64,000 bases of DNA from Belliella pelovolcani (GCF_900156785.1 NZ_FTOP01000007.1:62001-126000); one strand, 5' to 3'. Positions 41,666 to 50,994 are shown, counted from the first letter of the stretch. Made by a program: numbers and translations. The notes: generated by a model not told the origin, from the sequence alone.

Positions 41666-43570
41666 GTGCGACGTTTCATCTTTATATTCTACTTTGTCTT
41701 TGCATCGAGTTTGTATATACAAACACTTGCAAATGAACTATCTGACACTAGAACCAAAATAGTGATCAAAGATGGCGTATCCCATGTCAAAATAAGCCAA
41801 ATGCTGGACTTTTACCTTGACACTGCTTCACAATTCCCAATCAATACAATCGCTTCTGAATCATTCCAAATTAATTTCAAACCAGTTACAGATGCTCATA
41901 TTCTATATGATTATCTTGATTCTGATATATGGGTTAGAATGACTGTGACCAACGAGCATCAATCTGAGGGTCATTCATTATACTTTGAATCCTGGGGATT
42001 TGATATCAAGAAAATCTCCTTCTACTATCCAAATCCTGATGGCTCCTATTCAGAAAACGAATCAGGTTTTTCACTGCCATTCTACAAAAGAAAACTTAAG
42101 CACAAGAACTTCAACTATTTCTTGGATCTCAGACCTGGGGAGACTAAAACATATTACCTGAAAATAAATAGAAGCTATAATCAAGAATTTAGCTTTCATA
42201 TCAGAACAAATGAAAAATTCTTAGCACATTCATGGAATGAATACTTCATGCTTGGGATTTATTATGGCGTATTGGTTTTGATATTTATATTCAATTTATA
42301 CCTCTTTATCAAACTAAGAGATTCTCTTTACCTGTATTTTATTGGATTGATTTTCGCGTGTATTCTGTTTTCACTAGGAAGAGATGGAATAGGTTTTCAA
42401 TACTTGTGGCCCAATGCTCCTTGGGTCAATCGCTTCAACAACGCGAATGTGATAGAGCTTCTAATCATCGTGGCAACACTCTTATTTTCAAATAGGTATA
42501 TTCAAAAATACACTAAAAGTGATCGAGTTTTTAAAATGACATTTTGGGCAGTATTAGTCAAGCTTCTACTTTTTGCAAGCCAAATCTACATCTACGAATT
42601 GTATTATATTACATATCTCGTCTTTACAATTTTGATATTGCTAATCCCATTTTCAATGGGCTTATATATGCTTATCAAGTCAAAGATTTACTCTTGGTCT
42701 TATGTATTTGCTTATGCTTGTCTGTTCTTAGTGATCGTTTATTCCTATTCGAAGAGCATCAATCTTTTCAACAATTCAGTTCTCAATTGGTATTTTGTGT
42801 ACTTCATCATCTTCTTAGAAATGATTCTTTTTTCATTCTCAATATTTAATCAATTTAAATTTTTGCAAGATGACTTTATCAAAGCTAATCGTGAAAAGAC
42901 TTTGGTTTTAGAAAAGAACAACCAACTAACACAGGAACTCAATAGCAAGCTGAAGAAAAAAGTCAAAGCAAGGACAGAGAAAATAGAAAAAATGGCAGCT
43001 GATCTTGCCCAGAAAAATGTGGAACTCCAGACTACCAACCTCAAGCTTCAGGAGCTAAATGCTCAGGTCACTCAGATGAATAAGTTACTAGAGGAAAACA
43101 ACAAAGAGCTCAGAATGAGTGTGGAAGTGACCACGAAAGACCTTGCCTTGATGAAAGGGCTAGATTTTGAAAACTTCAAAAAGGTATTCCCAGATAAAGA
43201 GACTTGCTATCAGTTCCTTTCGGAATTGAAATGGAAAGATAATTACCATTGCAAAAAATGTGGCTATAACAAATACAGTGAAGGCCCTGTCTTTAGCAGA
43301 AGGTGTAGAAATTGCAATTATTTGGAATCACCTACGGTGGACACTTTATTTCACAAACTCAAATTCCCAATTGAAAAAGCATTTTATATTCTCTACTTAT
43401 CAAATCGAAAAGATGTAGACTTAACGCTGAGCGAACTTTCAGAAATCTTGGAACTCCGAAGAGAAACCTGCTGGGCTTTCAAAAATAAAATAGCTCAAGC
43501 CATGGAAAAAGTGGATCACAACAAGGACCTGAATGGTTGGGAGTCATTGGCCTTGGTGCATTTGGAGTAA
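41666..43570 (+). CDS. 7TM-DISM sensor fused to coiled coil and IS1595-type transposase zinc ribbon, 634 aa
   Basis: Order of parts: signal peptide (about 1-22); extracytoplasmic 7TMR-DISMED2-like beta domain (about 30-175; 'DSDIWVRMTVTNEHQSEGHSLYFESWGFDIKKISFYYP'); seven TM helices (about 185-400); a long coiled coil (about 405-495; 'TEKIEKMAADLAQKNVELQTTN'). A C-terminal domain starts near 498 with 'DFENFKKVFPDKETCYQFL' and contains the zinc ribbon Cys529-x2-Cys532...Cys547-x2-Cys550. It ends with a helical, HTH-like 'LTLSELSEILELRRETCWAFKNKI'. That domain resembles the N-terminus of IS1595 transposases, but no DDE nuclease follows. The start is GTG 41666. It should sense something outside and act on DNA or a partner at the membrane. 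Its place between two xylan clusters suggests a sugar-related signal. Confidence 0.88.
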   Translation: MRRFIFIFYFVFASSLYIQTLANELSDTRTKIVIKDGVSHVKISQMLDFYLDTASQFPINTIASESFQINFKPVTDAHILYDYLDSDIWVRMTVTNEHQSEGHSLYFESWGFDIKKISFYYPNPDGSYSENESGFSLPFYKRKLKHKNFNYFLDLRPGETKTYYLKINRSYNQEFSFHIRTNEKFLAHSWNEYFMLGIYYGVLVLIFIFNLYLFIKLRDSLYLYFIGLIFACILFSLGRDGIGFQYLWPNAPWVNRFNNANVIELLIIVATLLFSNRYIQKYTKSDRVFKMTFWAVLVKLLLFASQIYIYELYYITYLVFTILILLIPFSMGLYMLIKSKIYSWSYVFAYACLFLVIVYSYSKSINLFNNSVLNWYFVYFIIFLEMILFSFSIFNQFKFLQDDFIKANREKTLVLEKNNQLTQELNSKLKKKVKARTEKIEKMAADLAQKNVELQTTNLKLQELNAQVTQMNKLLEENNKELRMSVEVTTKDLALMKGLDFENFKKVFPDKETCYQFLSELKWKDNYHCKKCGYNKYSEGPVFSRRCRNCNYLESPTVDTLFHKLKFPIEKAFYILYLSNRKDVDLTLSELSEILELRRETCWAFKNKIAQAMEKVDHNKDLNGWESLALVHLE

Positions 43571-43575
43571 TTTTA

Positions 43576-43603
43576 GATTTTAGCCCCGAGGGATCGGAGA
43601 GAT
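43576..43603. repeat. 28-bp direct repeat, copy A
   Basis: GATTTTAGCCCCGAGGGATC followed by GGAGAGAT recurs at 44742-44769 with two base differences in the same orientation. The two copies flank the Uma2 fragment and the CE1 esterase gene. Confidence 0.7.
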
Positions 43604-43613
43604 CATAGATTTT

Positions 43614-43820
43614 TTAATCCAGATCTTTGAAGACCCATTCTAAATCTAATTCGAATCCTTTGATAACGCTAGAAGGAACTATATGCCCCATAGTGTAAAG
43701 CTTTGACGGGACGTAGTTTCCCTCGGACAATGTATAGATAAAAAGGGTTTTTTCTGATGGATGGATTATCCAATATTCTTGAACACCAGCTTCAAGATAA
43801 ACCTCGTATTTGTGGATCAA
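43614..43820 (-). pseudogene. C-terminal fragment of a Uma2/DUF820-family nuclease
   Basis: The 68-residue frame reads 'KYEVYLEAGVQEYWIIHPSEKTLFIYTLSEGNYVPSKLY', then 'SSVIKGFELDLEWVFKDLD'. This is the C-terminal third of Uma2 proteins, with the usual 'Y..AGV.EYWIV.P....v.vy' block. The normal N-terminal two thirds, about 120 residues with the Asp/Glu catalytic residues, are missing. The frame only starts at a TTG next to the esterase stop. It is most likely a decayed remnant cut off by rearrangement. Confidence 0.75.
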
Positions 43821-44660
43821 TTACTTAAACACTAATTGTGCAAAGAAATACAGCTCATTTTTCCAATACTTAAAGTCATGGTAGTGATTGGGAAGGATTC
43901 GGTAGGAATGGGGAATACCTTTTTCTGTTAAGAACTCATGCGCCCCTGTGGTCACATTTATTAAATTATCCTTATCTCCACAACTCAAAAACAATAACTT
44001 CAAATTAGACTTAGTCACGTCAGGCTTAGAGAGTAAAGCATCTCCCTTCTTGGTATTCGGAGCTGGAGAAAAAGCACCGATCCATGCAAAATGCTCTGGA
44101 TTGCCTAATCCAAAATTCATGGATTGTCCACCGCCCATCGAAAGACCAGCAACAGCTCTATTTTCCACCCCAGGCTTCACTTTATAGTTCTTTTCAATAA
44201 AAGGAATCAAGTCCTTCAACAAATCATCTTCAAAAGTAGTGAATGCTTTTACCGGTTCAGCTCCGAAAATATCACCTTCTGCACGATCATTTTTCATAGC
44301 ACGACCATTCGGCAACACAATAATCATAGGCTTAGCTTTATTGGAAGCATAGAGATTATCCATAATGACATGTGGAGTGCCTTGATCTAGCCACTCACGC
44401 TCGTCTCCACCTATGCCATGCAGCAAATAAAGCACAGGATACGCTTGATTTGGATTATAATTCGGCGGCAGGTAAATATTCGCTTTTCTATCGACTCCGA
44501 CTGTTTGGGAGGGATACATAAACTCTTTGACTTCGCCTTGTGGATTGCCAGATACAGGCCTATCAAAGCCCTCTGGTGCAATCAAGTGATCTGATTGCCC
44601 ACTTGGCAAATTTGAAATCGCCAAGCTGAGCAATATAGCCGTAATTTTAAGTGCTTTCAT
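43821..44660 (-). CDS. Esterase, CE1/esterase D family (feruloyl or acetylxylan esterase), 279 aa
   Basis: A signal peptide (MKALKITAILLSLAISNLPSG) precedes an alpha/beta hydrolase. 'ANIYLPPNYNPNQAYPVLYLLHGIGGDEREWLDQG' carries the oxyanion region, and the nucleophile Ser174 is in 'AVAGLSMGGGQSM'. The likely Asp is in 'LFLSCGDKDNLI' and the His in 'LPNHYHDFKYWKNELYFFAQ'. This pattern is typical of Bacteroidota CE1 enzymes in xylan loci that remove ferulate or acetyl esters. It lies between two 28-bp direct repeats and next to a Uma2 remnant, so it may have been inserted or moved as a unit. Confidence 0.88.
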   Translation of the reverse strand: MKALKITAILLSLAISNLPSGQSDHLIAPEGFDRPVSGNPQGEVKEFMYPSQTVGVDRKANIYLPPNYNPNQAYPVLYLLHGIGGDEREWLDQGTPHVIMDNLYASNKAKPMIIVLPNGRAMKNDRAEGDIFGAEPVKAFTTFEDDLLKDLIPFIEKNYKVKPGVENRAVAGLSMGGGQSMNFGLGNPEHFAWIGAFSPAPNTKKGDALLSKPDVTKSNLKLLFLSCGDKDNLINVTTGAHEFLTEKGIPHSYRILPNHYHDFKYWKNELYFFAQLVFK

Positions 44661-44741
44661 GGGTTGTTTGGATTTATTTATTGTTGATTGTATTAGTTTT
44701 TTGCCACTAAGTCACGAAGACACAAAGGGAGGCTTATTTTT

Positions 44742-44769
44742 GATTTTAGCCCCAAGGGATCGGGGAGAT
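44742..44769. repeat. 28-bp direct repeat, copy B
   Basis: GATTTTAGCCCCAAGGGATC followed by GGGGAGAT matches copy A at 43576-43603 at 26 of 28 positions. Just before it (44703-44729) is the string GCCACTAAGTCACGAAGACA, a type of non-coding debris often seen near decayed genes in this phylum. Confidence 0.65.
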
Positions 44770-44820
44770 TTTAGATTTATGGCTATCGATTCGAGCATCT
44801 TGGTTTTTATCACTATACGT

Positions 44821-44853
44821 AAACCTTCGAGGTTTTTGAAACCTCAAAGGTTT
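44821..44853. repeat. 33-bp palindromic element
   Basis: AAACCTTCGAGGTTT-TTG-AAACCTCAAAGGTTT is a 15-bp inverted repeat with one mismatch. It lies in the non-coding stretch after the Gfo/Idh gene (stop 44865) and could terminate that transcript, or it may be a copy of a dispersed palindromic repeat. Confidence 0.6.
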
Positions 44854-44864
44854 GTCTCTATCTA

Positions 44865-46349
44865 TCACAATTTATAATATTCTTCCCAACCTTTTCTTGG
44901 AGGGGTTCCGTTGAGTAGTTCGTTAGCTACTTTATTATTTGTGATTACTTTTTTCTTTCTGTCAAATTTGAGGTTTGTATTCATCTGTTGCGCAAGCACG
45001 CCCAAAGAGAACACCTGACTCAGTGGTCCAGTCACCTCAAATGGTGATCTTGTCTCTTCTTCTCCTTTTACCGCTAGCAAGAAATTGGCGAAATGATTGG
45101 AAGAACTTTTGGGCACCTCTGGAAGACTGCTTTTCATGTCATTGGCTGCTTCTTCTGGAATGATAGAAAGCGTACTACCGTGAGACCCTCCTTTGAACGT
45201 AAGTTCTTTGCTGTAAATGATTTTTCCAGGATTCAAGGTTCGCTGCTCAATCTGACCAGTCCCAGCCGCAGGTATATCAGCACTCAATTCAGAAACTCCG
45301 TATCCTTCGGGTAAAGTTGGTAAATTCTCCAAACCATCATACCAAGTCACAGTAACTGCTGGCATTTCATTTCTTTTGGGGAATTTAAAATCTAGTGTAG
45401 TTGCCTGTGGGAAAAATAAGGGGTTATGACCGTCTAGTTTAACTGCATTGATTTCCTCAGGAAGACCCAAATCCAGATATCTATGAAAACTATCCATGAT
45501 ATGCGCGCCCCAGTCTCCCAAAGCACCCATCCCAAATTCATACCAACACCTCCACTGACCATTGGCAAAATCCTTATTGAAATCATGATGCTCAGCTGTC
45601 GTGAGCCATAAGTCCCAATCCAATGTTTCAGGAATTGGCTCAGCTTGAGGATAAGTACTCATGCTAGTATCCCATCCGTGCCACCTTCTCCTGCTGTTCA
45701 TATGGCAGGCAATGGAGGTTACATCCTTTATAATACCCGCGTCCTTCCATGCTTTAAATTGGAAGGAATTGGCTTCTGAATGCCCTTGATTTCCCATTTG
45801 TGTAACCACTCCATATTTCTGAGCTGCTTGCATCAATAATTCATTTTCCTGAAATGTCCTCGCAAGAGGCTTTTCTACATAGACTGGCTTTCCGGATTTC
45901 AAAGCATGCATGGTAATCGGGAAATGCGAAAAATCAGGTGTACAAATGACCGCTGCATCAAACTGAACTTCGTTTTGATCAAAAAGCGCTCTGAAATCCT
46001 TGAATCTTTTAGCATTTGCGTGCTTTTCCATGATTCTAGTCGTATGCGGAGCACCCATATCTACATCACAAAGTGCGACTACATTGGATAATCCTGTTTT
46101 ATCAAAATCATTGATCACTTGCTCTCCCCTATTTCCTATACCAATACAGGCAAGATTTACTCTATCACTTGGAACCTTGGATGCCATTTGAACAATTTCG
46201 CCAGCTTTGTTTCTGATTTCTGGTTTGGAAAAAAGTACATGACTAGGAATGATGTGTATCGCTCCTAAAGCCAGGGCTCCTTTTTTCAAAAACCCTCGCC
46301 TTGAAGGCTCTTGAAATGACTGTTCTTTATTCAATTCTTCATTTTTCAT
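44865..46349 (-). CDS. Tat-exported Gfo/Idh/MocA family oxidoreductase, 494 aa
   Basis: Starting at ATG 46349, the N-terminus has a twin-arginine signal, 'SRRGFLKKGALALGAIHI'. The Rossmann domain follows: 'VNLACIGIGNRGEQVINDF', 'VVALCDVDMGAP', 'DAAVICTPDFSHFPITMHALKSGKPVYVEKPLARTFQEN' with the EKP motif, and 'VTQMGNQGHSEANSF'. The C-terminal part is the family's beta-sheet substrate domain. Tat-exported members of this kind are common in Bacteroidota sugar loci and probably carry bound NAD(P). The substrate is unknown; an oxidised or modified sugar from the xylan decoration is plausible. Confidence 0.9.
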   Translation of the reverse strand: MKNEELNKEQSFQEPSRRGFLKKGALALGAIHIIPSHVLFSKPEIRNKAGEIVQMASKVPSDRVNLACIGIGNRGEQVINDFDKTGLSNVVALCDVDMGAPHTTRIMEKHANAKRFKDFRALFDQNEVQFDAAVICTPDFSHFPITMHALKSGKPVYVEKPLARTFQENELLMQAAQKYGVVTQMGNQGHSEANSFQFKAWKDAGIIKDVTSIACHMNSRRRWHGWDTSMSTYPQAEPIPETLDWDLWLTTAEHHDFNKDFANGQWRCWYEFGMGALGDWGAHIMDSFHRYLDLGLPEEINAVKLDGHNPLFFPQATTLDFKFPKRNEMPAVTVTWYDGLENLPTLPEGYGVSELSADIPAAGTGQIEQRTLNPGKIIYSKELTFKGGSHGSTLSIIPEEAANDMKSSLPEVPKSSSNHFANFLLAVKGEEETRSPFEVTGPLSQVFSLGVLAQQMNTNLKFDRKKKVITNNKVANELLNGTPPRKGWEEYYKL

Positions 46350-46422
46350 CTTAGTTGTTATTCGGTTGATACCTAAAAAAACAAAAACATGCAATTTGAA
46401 AATACACTATACCATATCAATG

Positions 46423-47532
46423 CTACCTTCTAATCAATTTCTGAACTTCCAAGTATGCAGGTTTTGGCTTCAGCTGTTCGTCCAACAAAAACGGAAAATG
46501 CCTTCTTCCAGGTCTATCCAACCAAGTGACATCATCTCCAATACCCCAAAAGGTTACCCCAGTGATGATATCACTGTAATCTAGGAGTATTTTCATGATC
46601 ATAGGGTAGGCGATTTTTTGCCTTAAATTGAAGGCGTCTGTATAAACTTCAGATCCTGGTTCATCACTAGATAAATACACCGACAAATCCAACTCTGTGA
46701 TTTGAATTTCTACTCCCAAGTCTCTAAACAAATCTAAAGTTGTACGAATATCTTGCTCTGAAACACCCACATTCCAATGACCCTGTAGCCCTACCCCATC
46801 GATTGGGATATTATTATCTTTTAACCTCTTGACTAGATCATAAATCTTATTTCGCTTCCAACTGAAAATGGAGTTGTAATCATTATAAAACAACTTCGCA
46901 TCTGGATCGGCTCTTCTCGCATAGACAAATGCTGAATCTATGTAAGCGGGTCCCATGATCTTATACCAGGGAGAATCTTCCCTGTAGATGATCTGACCAT
47001 TTGGATCCCAATCAAACATGGCCTCATTCACCACATCCCAAGCATACACATCCCCTTTGTAACGAGACACCACAGTAGTAATATGCTCTTCCAATTGCTT
47101 CATGGCAACCTCAGGCGTATGTAGGTCTCCATTTTCATCGTAAAAAAACCAATCAGGTGTCTGAGAATGCCAAGTCAAGGTATGACCTCTTACCTTCATA
47201 TCATTCTCCTTTGCAAACTGGACAATTCTATCTGCATTGGTCCAAGTATAGGTTCCTTTGACACGCTGCAAAGCGTCAGGCTTCATTACGTTTTCGGCAA
47301 CCAAACTATTGAAATGCTCGATCAAAGTTCGCCCATGCGGCGTGCGTGAATCCATATGGTTGGGTGTAACTGCTGCTCCAATCGGGAAATGATCTTTAAA
47401 TAACTCTTTCAAAGGTATATATTCCCTATCATCATTGACTGGATCTGGAGTAATATCTTCAGGCGAAGAACAACTAATGATCAGCAGCATAATAGCCACC
47501 AACATTGAAAAGTGACACGTGTAATTTTTCAT
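46423..47532 (-). CDS. Endo-1,4-beta-xylanase, GH10 lipoprotein, 369 aa
   Basis: The N-terminus 'MKNYTCHFSMLVAIMLLIISCSS' has a lipobox with Cys21, so the enzyme should be lipid-anchored, perhaps on the cell surface. The GH10 barrel has acid/base Glu170 in 'AWDVVNEAMFD' and nucleophile Glu280 in 'EIQITELDLSV', along with 'GHTLTWHSQTPDW', 'FYNDYN', 'GVGLQGHW' and 'GVTFWGIGDDVTWL'. It is distinct from the non-lipoprotein GH10 at 40450 and the partial one at 63559, so this region has three GH10 genes for different places or substrates. Confidence 0.95.
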   Translation of the reverse strand: MKNYTCHFSMLVAIMLLIISCSSPEDITPDPVNDDREYIPLKELFKDHFPIGAAVTPNHMDSRTPHGRTLIEHFNSLVAENVMKPDALQRVKGTYTWTNADRIVQFAKENDMKVRGHTLTWHSQTPDWFFYDENGDLHTPEVAMKQLEEHITTVVSRYKGDVYAWDVVNEAMFDWDPNGQIIYREDSPWYKIMGPAYIDSAFVYARRADPDAKLFYNDYNSIFSWKRNKIYDLVKRLKDNNIPIDGVGLQGHWNVGVSEQDIRTTLDLFRDLGVEIQITELDLSVYLSSDEPGSEVYTDAFNLRQKIAYPMIMKILLDYSDIITGVTFWGIGDDVTWLDRPGRRHFPFLLDEQLKPKPAYLEVQKLIRR

Positions 47533-47609
47533 TTGTGGTCAAAGTTTAATGGTACTCTTTTTAATTTTTTACTCTTTTGAGATTTAGCAGCTTAGACAAC
47601 TTCTATCTT

Positions 47610-48980
47610 TTATTTTGTAAATCTCCAATAATCGAAATACAGGATATTACTTGATGCTTTGCCTTTGAATACAAAATACAGATCATGTACTCCGCTAACA
47701 TTTGCAACATCCCCACTCACGACCGCCCATCGATCGTCCCCTCCGGTCAACGGAACAGAAACCTCCGTCAACAATTGACCCTCTTTGCTTCCTACTCTAA
47801 CTTCCATACTGACACCACCATTATGTGTCGTCCCTACCCTAGCGTAGAACTTGCTAGGCCCTTGATCACGAAAATCAACACCTACTACTTTGATATAAGA
47901 TTCGTTTGTAGTTGCTGTCACAAAATTCCCAACCACAGCATTACTTTTTGCTTTGACACCTTCGGACCAAGCAATCGTTTCTGCTTCATTTTTCACATAA
48001 GGATTGATTGAGCCCAGACTTTTAGTAATGCCTGCTGTCATTTTCATGGGCTTAATCGTCCCATCCGGATTAAATTCCACTTCCTCCACTGCCACGGACC
48101 GAGTAAATCCACTACCGCCGGGAAGTGCTCCATTATGGTAAAACAGAAAAGTCTTCCCTTTGAAATCTATAATCCCAGGATGATTGGTAAAGCTTCTGCC
48201 TTCAGCAGGCATCAATACACCTTGATATGTCCAAGGACCTAGAGGACTTGGACCGGTTGAATAGCCGATGTGCTCAGGTAGTTCTCCTCCCGCAAACAGC
48301 AGGTAATACAAATCATTACGTTTATACATCCAAGGACCTTCTTCATAGGTAGTTGGTCTTCTAGGATCCTCTGCTTTTCTTTTTCCGAAAGATTCCACCG
48401 TATTGGGGAATTGCCCGATTTCACCATCAATAGAGATCATATCCTCATTGAGCTTGACATAGTAGCAGACCGGATTACCCCAATAAATGAATGCCTGCCC
48501 GTCATCATCAATAAAAACAGCAGGATCAATATCTGCACTGCTATTACTGATCAATGGCTTACCTAGTGGATCAATAAAGGGCCCATAAGGACTATCCGAT
48601 ACCGCTACACCAATCCCGTTCCTATTATTCAAATCAGTGACGGGTACATACAGAAAAAACTTACCATTTCGCTCTATGGCGTGTGGAGCCCAAGCATTGA
48701 TTTTCCCCCATTGGAAGTCCTTGTAAGAAAGTACCGATCCATGGTCTGTCCAGTTGACCATATCTTCCGTAGTATATAGTCTCCAATCATTCATCGTAAA
48801 CCAGGTAGACTCTGGCTCATCATGGGAGGTGTATAGATATACCTTATCATTGTACACTAAAGGAGCAGGATCTGCAGTGTATGACGCTTGGATAATCGGA
48901 TTTTGTGCCCAAACACTAGTACCCAGCAAAAAGCTGTAAATCAAAGCCGTGATATATTTTCTAACCATTATCATTTTCAT
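47610..48980 (-). CDS. GH43 glycosidase with C-terminal CBM6, 456 aa
   Basis: A signal peptide (to about residue 25, ...GTSVWAQ) is followed by a five-bladed propeller. Catalytic acids are the base Asp in '[12 protein letters not shown]', the pKa-modulating Asp in '[19 protein letters not shown]' and the acid Glu in '[22 protein letters not shown]'. The last ~130 residues ('[20 protein letters not shown]' to '[22 protein letters not shown]') form a CBM6 beta-sandwich, which binds xylan chains. Likely arabinofuranosidase or xylosidase. Met codons at 48974 and 48968 are alternative starts. It ends 77 bases before the GH10 gene at 47532. Confidence 0.93.
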   Translation of the reverse strand: MKMIMVRKYITALIYSFLLGTSVWAQNPIIQASYTADPAPLVYNDKVYLYTSHDEPESTWFTMNDWRLYTTEDMVNWTDHGSVLSYKDFQWGKINAWAPHAIERNGKFFLYVPVTDLNNRNGIGVAVSDSPYGPFIDPLGKPLISNSSADIDPAVFIDDDGQAFIYWGNPVCYYVKLNEDMISIDGEIGQFPNTVESFGKRKAEDPRRPTTYEEGPWMYKRNDLYYLLFAGGELPEHIGYSTGPSPLGPWTYQGVLMPAEGRSFTNHPGIIDFKGKTFLFYHNGALPGGSGFTRSVAVEEVEFNPDGTIKPMKMTAGITKSLGSINPYVKNEAETIAWSEGVKAKSNAVVGNFVTATTNESYIKVVGVDFRDQGPSKFYARVGTTHNGGVSMEVRVGSKEGQLLTEVSVPLTGGDDRWAVVSGDVANVSGVHDLYFVFKGKASSNILYFDYWRFTK

Positions 48981-48987
48981 TCACTTA

Positions 48988-50994
48988 TCATTCATGATTA
49001 GTCAAAACAAAGCCTCCATTCGATTGAATAGTGACTGTAAACTCTCCATTTTTCCCAACCTCCACTGTTTGCAAGGTTGGCTGCTTGGCTTTATCATCGT
49101 TGTAAAGCAAAACCTTTTTCCCTTGAAACATCGGCAGCTGTAACTTCACTGTTTGCGGCGTTTTCTCAGCGTTGACACCAGCAATGTACCAATGCTCTCC
49201 CAATCGTCTGCCTATTACACTGTACTTACCTGGATATCCTGCGATATAGCGGGTTTCATCCCATGTAGTCGGTAACTTTTTCAAAAAATCCAAGACAAAT
49301 GGCTCAACTTCTTCCAAATTGTTTGGAGTCAATCCAAACATTTGTACCGGGTTTTGAAAGAGCACTCCTGTCGCTAACTGGAATACATCAGTGGTTAAGC
49401 GCTCTTGTCCTTGACGATTGCCTTTGTTAAGAAACTTGTTGAGCAACACTCCCCCATACTCCATGCTTGCGACGGAATTTCGAATAAATGGATGAAGCGT
49501 GGCATAAAAGGCCTCTTTTTCCCGAGTATCCTGAACAAAAATCAACATTTCGGAAGCTATGACTGCTTCGCTCCCAACAAAGTTAGGGTACATACGCTCC
49601 CAACCTCTCGGCAAGGTTGCGCCATGGAATATGATCATCAATTCATGCTCATTCGCTTCTACGAGTATGTCTTCATACAAGCGCATGGTTTCTTGCTTAT
49701 CCCCACCAAAAAAGTCTACTTTTAATCCTTTAACACCCGCTGCTTTTAGCCACTTCATTTCCTTTTTTCTAGCGAATGAAGTATTCATTTTATGCAAAGG
49801 GGTTTGAAAAGCATCGTTTACCGTACCATTAGAATTGTACCAAAGAAACACATCTACGTCTTTACTATTTGCATAGCGAATCAACTCCTCCATTCGATCA
49901 TATCCGATTCTTTCATCCCACCATGCATCGATCAAAATGTATTCAAAACCCATGGCAGCGGCCAGATCAATGTAGGCTACCTGATCTTCGTAATTCATAC
50001 TATTGTCCTGCCACACAATCCAACTCCAAGTACCTTTTCCAAACTTATAGTTAGTAGATGGCTTATACAAAGGATCTACTACATCATAAGGAATGGTAGT
50101 TTCAACAATTGGCTTCAGAGAATTCCCTAAAGTAATTGTTCTCCAAGGTGTATAGCTTGGAAGCCCCAATTGCGCTCCCGAACTACCAAAACCATTGTTT
50201 TGCGCTGCTTGAGGATAAGCCACTGTATAAACTCCTTCCTGAATAGCACTCAAATGTGAAGCTGTATAATTGCTGCCCACCCCTGTCTCAGACAAAAGAA
50301 CCCAGCCATCATTCCCGATTTTGAACAAGCTGGGAAAAACATACCCCAAAGGGGCATTGGTGTTTGCTATGGGTTCATCAGCTACATATCCACTTTCATA
50401 GCTTGGAGCAGTTCGTGCAAACCCTGTCATTGGGCGCATCATGTTGGACAAAAATGCTGTGGAAGCTGATGGAAACTTATAGCCAGTAAGTTCTCTTTCC
50501 ACCACTATCCCCTTGGTTTCTCCCCACATGGGCAGCTCATATCGAAAGGCTATATCATTGTCACTAACTTGAAAATGAACCGAAATCTCTTGATCTGCAC
50601 TGTTTTTTACAGTGTATGTTAGGGTATTTGCGTGGTACTGAATAAAGGATTGCTTGATTCTGTCTTGGGTATAAGATTTCTTTTCCTCTCCTGTATTGGA
50701 TTTAACAAATGATAATTCTTGAGTAAACGACCCTGCATTCGTTACCAATCCCAAAGGAGATTTTTCCAACATAGATTTCTGCTCAAAGGTTACCGAATAG
50801 AATATTTTACCCTCCTCCAGAAATACCAGGACACTAACTTGACCATTAGGGCTATCTACCTTGGCTTTTTCTTGAGCATAGGCAAGGGATGGTCCAAGGA
50901 GACACAGAAGTACTAGAAAAGCTCCAAGTTGCCTATTGATCCCAAGTGGAATTTTCCTAAAGAATCTATTTACAAAAAGACTATCGAACTGCAT
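48988..50994 (-). CDS. GH97 alpha-glucosidase/alpha-galactosidase, about 668 aa
   Basis: The GH97 plan is visible: an N-terminal beta-sandwich ('AKVDSPNGQVSVLVFLEEGKIFYSVTF'), a TIM barrel ('YILIDAWWDERIGYDRMEELIRYANSKDVDVFLWYNSNG', 'GLKVDFFGGDKQETMRLYEDILVEANEHELMIIFHGATLPRGWERMYPNF') and a C-terminal sheet. The Asp of 'KVDF' fits retaining GH97 galactosidases better than the inverting SusB glucosidases, but this is tentative. ATG 50994 is preferred: it overlaps the upstream GH43 by 14 bases and precedes a signal peptide (LGAFLVLLCLLGPSLAYAQ). A longer frame to 51105 would overlap by 125 bases. It could remove alpha-galactose from complex xylan. Confidence 0.88.
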   Translation of the reverse strand: MQFDSLFVNRFFRKIPLGINRQLGAFLVLLCLLGPSLAYAQEKAKVDSPNGQVSVLVFLEEGKIFYSVTFEQKSMLEKSPLGLVTNAGSFTQELSFVKSNTGEEKKSYTQDRIKQSFIQYHANTLTYTVKNSADQEISVHFQVSDNDIAFRYELPMWGETKGIVVERELTGYKFPSASTAFLSNMMRPMTGFARTAPSYESGYVADEPIANTNAPLGYVFPSLFKIGNDGWVLLSETGVGSNYTASHLSAIQEGVYTVAYPQAAQNNGFGSSGAQLGLPSYTPWRTITLGNSLKPIVETTIPYDVVDPLYKPSTNYKFGKGTWSWIVWQDNSMNYEDQVAYIDLAAAMGFEYILIDAWWDERIGYDRMEELIRYANSKDVDVFLWYNSNGTVNDAFQTPLHKMNTSFARKKEMKWLKAAGVKGLKVDFFGGDKQETMRLYEDILVEANEHELMIIFHGATLPRGWERMYPNFVGSEAVIASEMLIFVQDTREKEAFYATLHPFIRNSVASMEYGGVLLNKFLNKGNRQGQERLTTDVFQLATGVLFQNPVQMFGLTPNNLEEVEPFVLDFLKKLPTTWDETRYIAGYPGKYSVIGRRLGEHWYIAGVNAEKTPQTVKLQLPMFQGKKVLLYNDDKAKQPTLQTVEVGKNGEFTVTIQSNGGFVLTNHE

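Noticed and set aside
41666-43570. Insertion sequence (IS1595) because of the zinc ribbon
   Set aside because: The ribbon is in frame at the end of a complete membrane sensor, no DDE nuclease domain follows and no terminal inverted repeats were seen around it.
44659-44877. 72-aa plus-strand frame between esterase and Gfo/Idh genes
   Set aside because: It spans repeat debris and a palindrome, has no motif and overlaps the 3' end of the Gfo/Idh gene.
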